DNA of 64,000 nucleotides from Trichostrongylus colubriformis (lineage: Eukaryota; Nematoda; Chromadorea; Rhabditida; Trichostrongylidae), in contig OZ022256.1 of assembly GCA_963978905.1 (NCBI GenBank), positions 348,501-412,500 on the forward strand. Direction: 5' to 3'. Each line of letters begins with the position of its first letter. Position 1 is the first letter of the stretch. This document shows, in pieces, positions 58,340-64,000 of this stretch. The position numbers and the translations under genes are program-made. The notes under the pieces were generated by a model, which saw nothing but the letters and a program-made list of their open reading frames with translations, was not told the origin of the DNA and did no database searches.

Positions 58340-60340
58340 CAACTTTTCTTAATTCGCTTTCAGACGTGCGGGTATTGGATTCCTTTTGCAGATCGGTTGG
58401 CAATAGTTAAAGCCATCTAGCACCCCGAAAAAATAGCGAATAATGTGCTTCAAGTGATTGTTTTCTGTTTAGTTTAGGGCACTGCAAAGATATGAAAATT
58501 GTGCGACGCCTATTTGTCTTGAACGCCCAATATTAACTAGGTCTCAATTTGAATTCGCCTTTCAACATCTTGAAACAGAACACATTATCATCAAATACTC
58601 TGCTATACAGTAATGACTTGAGCTTGAACTGATGTAAACGGCCCTTGTAATCAGGTATACGGCGTAATGTAGCCTGAGGATCACGTCGATATATCAGAAC
58701 ACTAGTGAAGTCTGCTAAGCTTTTAAATTTTACCTTGAAGTTCCTCAGTGCGGGGCTCCATATCTGCTAACCATATGCATTCTGCTAGTATAGGAAAAAC
58801 ATATGCTCGATAGAGTTTTAACAAAAAGCATCATTGTGGTGAATGTTCCTAATTACCATAGAAGTAGTTGTGAAAGCTTTCCGAAGAATAACATCTATAT
58901 GGCGTAAAGTCTAGATTACGATTTGTTGGAAACCCCAGATTGCGCGCTTTACGAGGTGTACCGATAGTAATATCTTTAAAAGTGTATGGAACCGTTCTAG
59001 CTCTTCCACTATGGAGCGCTGCAGTTTTCTCAAAATTGACTGGCATGCTCCAAGTCATGGCAGACTCCATGAGGTTGCATATAGACTGGATTAGAGCTTG
59101 GTGAATATAGTAATGATTGTCGTCGTTTGTAGACCCTGGATATATCAATGCCATCAGCGTACATCTTATTTTTACTAATAGTTGTGTGCATAGGTAGAAA
59201 GGTTGGTTATGGGTATATGCCAGGGATAGCAGAGGTAACAACACTCCTTCTTACGGAACATCACTTGAACATGCGAATCTTTGCGGAAAGTACTCCCCCA
59301 CTTTATCGTACATATGTCTGCCTTTTGAGCCAATCCAGCAGAAAACGATCCCTCAAATCCAAATTGTTACGGTTCTGAAAGGAGTTTTTCGTGAAAAACT
59401 CTGTCAAAAGCTTTAGATAGGTCAAAGTAGATAACGTCCACACCATTCCCCTGGTTGATAGTAACACTCCAATCGAACATGCAGTCGGCCATAACTGTGC
59501 TTGTGAAAGCCCTGCTTGGAAGATAAACTGCTTGGAAACCTGATTGGAAGGTAAACCATTTCGTGGACAGCGGTAATAATAGATTCTCTCTAGCTGGATG
59601 GAATATCGCTGAACATAATAGAAGCGTTAAGTATCATGCACATGGGACTGCATAAGGAGGAGGCGCAGATTCTACAGACAGTCCGTGGAATACGGTATCA
59701 TCAAACGGTAGGAAGTGGAGCACTTGAATCATTTTAGTATTCGTGAACTTCCTCAGGGAATACGGAACATTCACCGAGGGCACCAAGGTGTTCGAAGTTT
59801 TCAGGGAGGTTGCTTCAAATCATATATTTTCTACTGAAAACAGATGAGAAAAATCTGACAAGAGCTTCCACTCTTCGGTTATGAGTCGTAGACCTGTTAC
59901 CGTTTGCAACATGGAGTACTAGTGTATTTGCATGTGGTCTAACCTTTTATCAGCACGAAAAAATGCTCTCGTGAGAGCTGGTGATCAAACGTGTTTCTTT
60001 GTTTGCCAGGAACTTTTTTGCCATATACCTTTACACCACAGAGTACATTTGCACTTCAAGAAATTCCAAACAATTCGGTAAGTCATAAGCGTACACCGAA
60101 AATATGACAGGTGAAAAGACATCACGCTATGGGACCCTGCTAGTACACAAACAGCGCTTTGAAAACGAATTCTCACTTCTCACACACATGTGTCTATTGC
60201 TCAGATGGGAGCTAACATTCCAGAAAAGTTCTTGTAACATCCACTTAATGTAGTTTAAGAAGAAGCGTACCATGACTAATTTTATCAAAAGCTTTGGTCA
60301 AGTTATTGTATGTAAATGACATCGATACCTTCATCTCTGT
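58340..60340 (-). mobile_element. Non-LTR retrotransposon (CR1/jockey-type) remnant
   Basis: Minus-strand translations in shifting frames follow the reverse-transcriptase order of CR1/jockey-like LINEs. Around 59380-59440 the read is DVIYFDLSKAFDRVFHEKLL (palm motif). At 58990-59070 it is TWSMPVNFEKTAALH. Then come TPRKARNLGF, KAFTTTSMVIRNIHH and YRAYVFPILAECIW. A second degenerate palm motif (GIDVIYIQ, then SFDKISH) near 60280-60340 suggests two overlapping fragments. Many stops and shifts; no intact endonuclease domain seen. Confidence 0.75.
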
Positions 60341-60527
60341 CTATAGCCAAACATCAATCAAATGCTCAGTCCGTCATTAACGTATACTTAGAATAACCAT
60401 CATAAATCCACGCTGCTCCTTCATTCTGAATCATTGTACAACTCTACCACGCACTTTTTCTAGGGCTTTGACCATTGGTGATGTGATACTTATAGGACGA
60501 AATGAAAACACCATGCACAATTTCTAT

Positions 60528-61379
60528 TAGGTTGGACGGGAAGTTCTGGGACACTTTTTGTTTTTTCCTGTAGAAACCTGTAAAGCTTCGGGAGCATTTG
60601 GTAGTGGGGGGTATATGAAGCGTCTGAAAAGGGCTTCTGAATAGCACATTCATATTCTCTACGGCTTCAACTAGCAGTGAATTTACGGCAATTTCGCGAA
60701 AGGTGCGAAATTCACGAACACCGCCTCGGTTCCTCAGCATGCGAGGCCACTAACAAAATTAACCAGTCGATGGACCCAGGTACTGTCTCTCATATGGCGG
60801 CAGCCCGATGGCTCGATCGGCTCAAATTGGAACAGGAAAAATTCCAAAAATTTGCACTGAGAAAAAAATGTGATTTTTTCTAAATTTTCAAAAAAAAGGG
60901 AAACTGTTACCATTCAGCACGGCAGTCCCTGGCGATCTCTACTGCAGGCAATTGGACAACGTAGCCGCAAAAATTACCGAAAAAATGGCTCTAGACTTCT
61001 TCCTCCACGACCACGCTCGCCCACATGTGGCAAAGTTGACGTGCCAAAAGATCCAGGACCTTAGTTGGACGAAGCTCCCCCGTCCATCGTAATCTTCGGA
61101 CATGGCCCCAACTGACTACCACCTACTCCGATCTCTAACCCACTTCCTAGACGGACGGCAGCTCAAAGATGACGATGATCTCAAAATCGACCTCCAGACT
61201 TTCTTCGACCAGAAATCCCCAGACTTCCATGGGCAAAGTATCTATTATCTTCCTGAGCGTTGGCAGTACATTGTAGATCACGATGGTGCATACTTTGGTG
61301 ACTGAAGTTACATGTGAGTAAAATTAAAATAAATTGAATTTTTCTCACAAGGTGTCCCAGAACTTCCCGTCCAACCTAA
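60528..61379 (+). mobile_element. Internally deleted mariner, 852 bp
   Basis: Ends TTAGGTTGGACGGGAAGTTC and inverted TTAGGTTGGACGGGAAGTTC are identical over about 25 bp, with TA at 60526-60527 and 61380-61381. The transposase gene on the plus strand has lost its middle. Confidence 0.9.
60710..61305 (+). pseudogene. Mariner transposase, internally deleted and frameshifted
   Basis: The N-terminal part keeps the helix-turn-helix region (SACEATNKINQSMDPGTV, then ARWLDRLK) and passes through a low-quality junction into ETVTIQHGS, so the block with the first catalytic Asp is missing. HDHARPHVAK is readable in one frame near 61010. MAPTDYHLLRSLTHF through HDGAYFGD is intact at 61102-61305. Confidence 0.7.
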
Positions 61380-61586
61380 TAGCTTTTAGGAATCGCGATA
61401 GGTGGAGTTTTTTGGGATGGAAGGGACCTCACACTCATTCAGATCGTACAGGCAGGTATTCGTGCGGGGTATATGCAGAAGGGGGCGCATTCTTTAAGGC
61501 AATCCATATCATACCGTTTACTACTTTCCGGAGCAACTTTTCCCCAATATGAGACATGTGAACCAGAGAGGGGTCGAGAATACATG

Positions 61587-61988
61587 TTGGAATGAGGAGT
61601 GAAGTTTCCGCCGATTTTTATTCTCTGTATTTCGCAATGTTCTCTTATATTTTGGACGAAGCTCATATATGTGTTCGATCCAGCTTCTTCTGCTCCACAA
61701 AGTGTTGCTATTTGTTTTTCGATTCTCTGATTGCTTAATATTTATGAGGTCTAGAAGTGAAGTAATCTGAAGGGAAAAATCCCTTTCTCGACCTTTGCTT
61801 TTCATCGTTTGCCATCGCAGACAAGAAATGCTTGCGCATATGTTTTCGATCGTTTCTGGACCTCATAAATACTAAACAATCAAAGGAATCGAAAAACAAA
61901 TAGCACCCTTTCGTAGAGCAGAAAAACTCTATCGGAAACATATATAAGCTTTGTCCAAAGGACGGCGAGAACTTCTTCCTCAATCCAA
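61587..61988. mobile_element. 402-bp foldback element, relative of 2421-3799
   Basis: Inverted ends TTGGAATGAGGAGTGAAGTT and TTGGATTGAGGAAGAAGTTC; TA at the right end. Shares tatttatgaggtctagaagtgaagt and the tagagcagaaaaactcta hairpin with the 1.38 kb element, but has only one or two hairpin units per arm. Confidence 0.75.
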
Positions 61989-62315
61989 TATTTTGCCGCA
62001 ACTTCAGAGACTTAATCCATTTCTCGGATCCGTTCACGTTCACTTGAGGAATGAAAGTGTGTCATTGAAACTAGTTGCTCTGTATTTTCTGTGAAGTTCT
62101 CATTGATACATTTCTAAGATAGCACTCCAGTTGTTCACAAATTGCAAACGGTCCTAGTGTTACTATGCTTTTTATTGCAATCTTAACGCTCGCGGCTGTC
62201 TATTTCGCAGTACAGTTTTGGGATAGGTGAGGACGGAGTTATCAAAGATCGTTTCTTAGTTCGAACACATTCATTGGGAATGTTCTTGAAGGCATTAACT
62301 TAGCTTAACTTTCAG

Positions 62316-62460
62316 TGGAGTTTCTACAAGATCGTCGATGCTGTATTCGGCTGCGTGTGCCCATTACTAGCCACCTCATCGGCGCTTGGATTCCTTTTTT
62401 GGTGTGGATTGCCTTTTACTTCAATATTGTGTGTTACACCGTTCCTCGTTTTAGCTATAG
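62316..62460 (+). CDS. PTR gene exon 8 (sterol-sensing domain, residues 300-347)
   Basis: Acceptor cttaactttcag, donor gtgagg. Reads WSFYKIVDAVFG, CVCPLLATSSALGF, LFWCGLPFTSILC and VTPFLVLAIG. The end is the family-typical TPFLVLAIG immediately before the TM4 acidic pair, which should open the next exon. Phase 0 in, phase 1 out. I found no continuation in the last 1.5 kb, so that exon lies outside the window. Confidence 0.9.
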
Positions 62461-62773
62461 GTGAGGAAACCGTTCATAGGAGTAGAAACCCTGGAAAAGA
62501 ATTCCATGAACAAACCGAGACAATGGTACGAATCGAATGGGATAGCAGCGAATGCAGTACACTCCAAATTTCACAGATCAGGTTTCAGGTTTTATCGCAT
62601 TTGTGCGAGACAAGCCACAAGCATAGCGAGCTATACGCGCCGCATTCGATGGATCCAAAAGCCATGACGCCATATTGTATGCGTCATCGCTCTCGGACCC
62701 ATCGAATACGGCGCTTCGGAACGCAACTAATTCGACGTTCTTACGCCGCAGTCATACTTTACGTTTATGCGTA
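62461..62773 (+). other. PTR intron 8 start, MITE-related
   Basis: The segment agcgagctatacgcgccgcattcgatgg ... cgaatacggcgcttcggaacgc near 62620-62720 matches the interior of the MITE at 46818-47047. Confidence 0.5.
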
Positions 62774-63206
62774 AGTTGACGCCAGCACCGACGTCAACTG
62801 ACGCAGACTCGTGAAGTGTTTGCGTCAATTTGATGCCGGCACCGGCGTCGAACTGACGCAATCATTTGCCTGCCGCAGACGACGGCGTCAATCTGATAAC
62901 GCGCGCCGTTTGCAAAACGCTCGACCCAACCACACTACAGTATGGTGAGCCCACGATTTCGATTTCAAACCTTGGCATAGTGCCATCTCATGCCATATTC
63001 GAATTTGAATTCCTGGGCTCTCACCACGATCACCATACTGTCCTGTGATTGGGTCGAGCGTTTTGCAAACGGTGCGCGTTATCAGATTGACGCCGTCGTC
63101 TGCGGCAGGCAAATGATTGCGTCAGTTTGACGCCTGTGCCGGCGCCAAATTGATGTAATCACTTTACGTGTCTACGTCAACTGGCGCTGGTGCCGGCGTC
63201 AACTGA
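62774..63206. mobile_element. GC-rich palindrome, 433 bp, arms ~190 bp
   Basis: The left arm (gttgacgccagcaccgacgtcaa ... ctgacgcaatcatttgcctgccgcagacgacggcgtcaatctgataacgcgc) is repeated inverted in the right arm. Its innermost 60 or so bases are essentially identical, so this is younger than the other foldbacks. The spacer is about 60 bp. The two opposite-strand open frames that begin MPAADDGVNLITR are the same sequence read from each arm. A 'taatggcatacacc' edge near 63222 links it to the 46818 MITE family. Confidence 0.8.
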
Positions 63207-63239
63207 CGAGAGTTTTCCCCCCTAATGGCATACACCATC

Positions 63240-64000
63240 ACGGAGCGCTCAAATAAAGGAGATGGTCGATAAATATTTCAAAAATTATCGGTCAACCAAC
63301 TTTTGTTCAATTCAATCTTTTTGACCTTTTCGTGCAGACAAAAGAGGATGAGGATAGGAAGGTTGTAGCTCACACCTCCTGGAGTAATTCTTAGGCTATC
63401 CGTCGTTAATACTTGTAGTGCTGCCACATTTTTTCATTCCACACTGTTGTGTACTTCTTCACCCTTAACGTTAGCTCTGCGCCGTCTGTGCGCGAGGGCC
63501 GATTCTGTGCTCCTTTGTTTCATGTTGATTTAAAGACAGCATTAGGGATATTGTGGTTATAGGAAAATTCCCAAAAAAGGCTCTCATACAGAAATCATGG
63601 GCCTAAGAAGCCTACATATTTATGGCGAAATACCCGTTGAAAAGCGCGCTCCCGCGCTGTAGTGACGGCGCAACGGTTGACAGCTGACACGTTTGGATGA
63701 CGGAATCTGCCTCCAGACGATGTGATTTCTGGTTGGCTACGGTGAGAGCGGCCAAAGATATGCGGCAGGGTCGAAGGCATTGCGGCGCGCCTTCGTAGTT
63801 CAGCTTGAAGCTCACTCCAGAGAATAGATGCTGTCGTATTTTCAAACATTCTCTTGTGTTTACTTGGCAACATGCCAATGGAAGAATATCCGGACGGACT
63901 GCCTGCCTCGTGACGGAAAGGTCGTTCGCGTTGAGAATCAACGGTGGGAAGGGGGTCCTTTATCTCGGGTCTTTCGCTATTTCCCTATGTTTTTTCTTTA
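63240..64000 (+). other. PTR intron 8, no feature seen
   Basis: Contains overlapping minus-strand open frames at 63595-63941 without a recognised family. No sterol-sensing-domain continuation found. Confidence 0.35.

Larger units (their letters stand above)
26011..62460 (+). other. Patched-related (PTR/PTCHD) gene, 5' eight exons
   Basis: Eight exons on the + strand join in consistent phase into 347 codons and a leftover base. The product is the N-terminal third of a Patched-related 12-TM protein of the RND/sterol-sensing-domain superfamily. Residues 1-38 form the cytosolic tail. About 35-54 is TM1. About 55-268 is the first extracellular domain with SPVGARSR, KDGGSM, YPISTTFPIM and SDEIVRAG motifs, all characteristic of nematode PTR proteins. 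About 269-347 is the start of the sterol-sensing domain, ending just before the TM4 GxxDD-type site. PTR proteins act at the apical plasma membrane and vesicles in cuticle formation, moulting and lipid or sterol handling; the role of this member is inferred. The remaining exons lie beyond 64 kb. Introns total about 35 kb and are full of transposons. Confidence 0.9.

Overview
This is a eukaryotic, almost certainly nematode, genomic window. It is gene-poor, with short exons separated by kilobase introns, GT-AG splice sites with tttcag-like acceptors, and heavy loading with mariner-type DNA transposons. The large introns and the many diverged short repeats fit a strongylid such as a hookworm; that placement is an inference, not a sequence match. 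There is no sign of bacterial organisation, rRNA or CRISPR.

The one gene I can reconstruct with confidence is a Patched-related (PTR/PTCHD, sterol-sensing-domain) membrane protein on the + strand. Eight coding exons run from 26011 to 62460 (26011-26127, 41943-42015, 45596-45852, 48869-49116, 49947-49979, 51036-51109, 56125-56219, 62316-62460). All seven junctions agree in phase, and together they give the first 347 residues: N-terminus, TM1, the extracellular loop with family motifs and N-glycosylation sites, and the first part of the sterol-sensing domain. The gene continues beyond the window. Its first intron is 15.8 kb.

Layout. 1-2.4 kb: a short tandem repeat and two exon-like segments of an unidentified gene. 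2.4-3.8 kb: a 1.38 kb foldback (inverted-repeat) element. 3.8-26 kb: mostly non-coding, with possible minus-strand exons near 4-6 kb, a tRNA-derived SINE-like family, repeats ending in a (GACA)n-TATATATAG tail, and a deleted mariner. 26-62 kb: the PTR gene. Its introns hold about eight recognisable mariner copies, including a nest at 34.5-40.3 kb where one element is interrupted by another and a third sits on the same TA. They also hold MITEs, tRNA-Glu-like SINEs on both sides of the 33-nt exon, and a CR1/jockey-type LINE remnant. 62.5-64 kb: a GC-rich palindrome.

Two patterns stand out. First, several unrelated elements are inverted dimers: 2421-3799, 36363-37045, 37936-38611, 40897-41419, 61587-61988 and 62774-63206. 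Two of these are built from the 3' half of mariner transposase genes and lie in the PTR first intron, where its transcription would make long hairpin RNA. Second, four mariner copies from different families have shrunk to 852-908 bp. All four keep the N-terminal DNA-binding part and the C-terminal DD34D part and have lost the block carrying the first catalytic aspartate; one still has a fully open reading frame.
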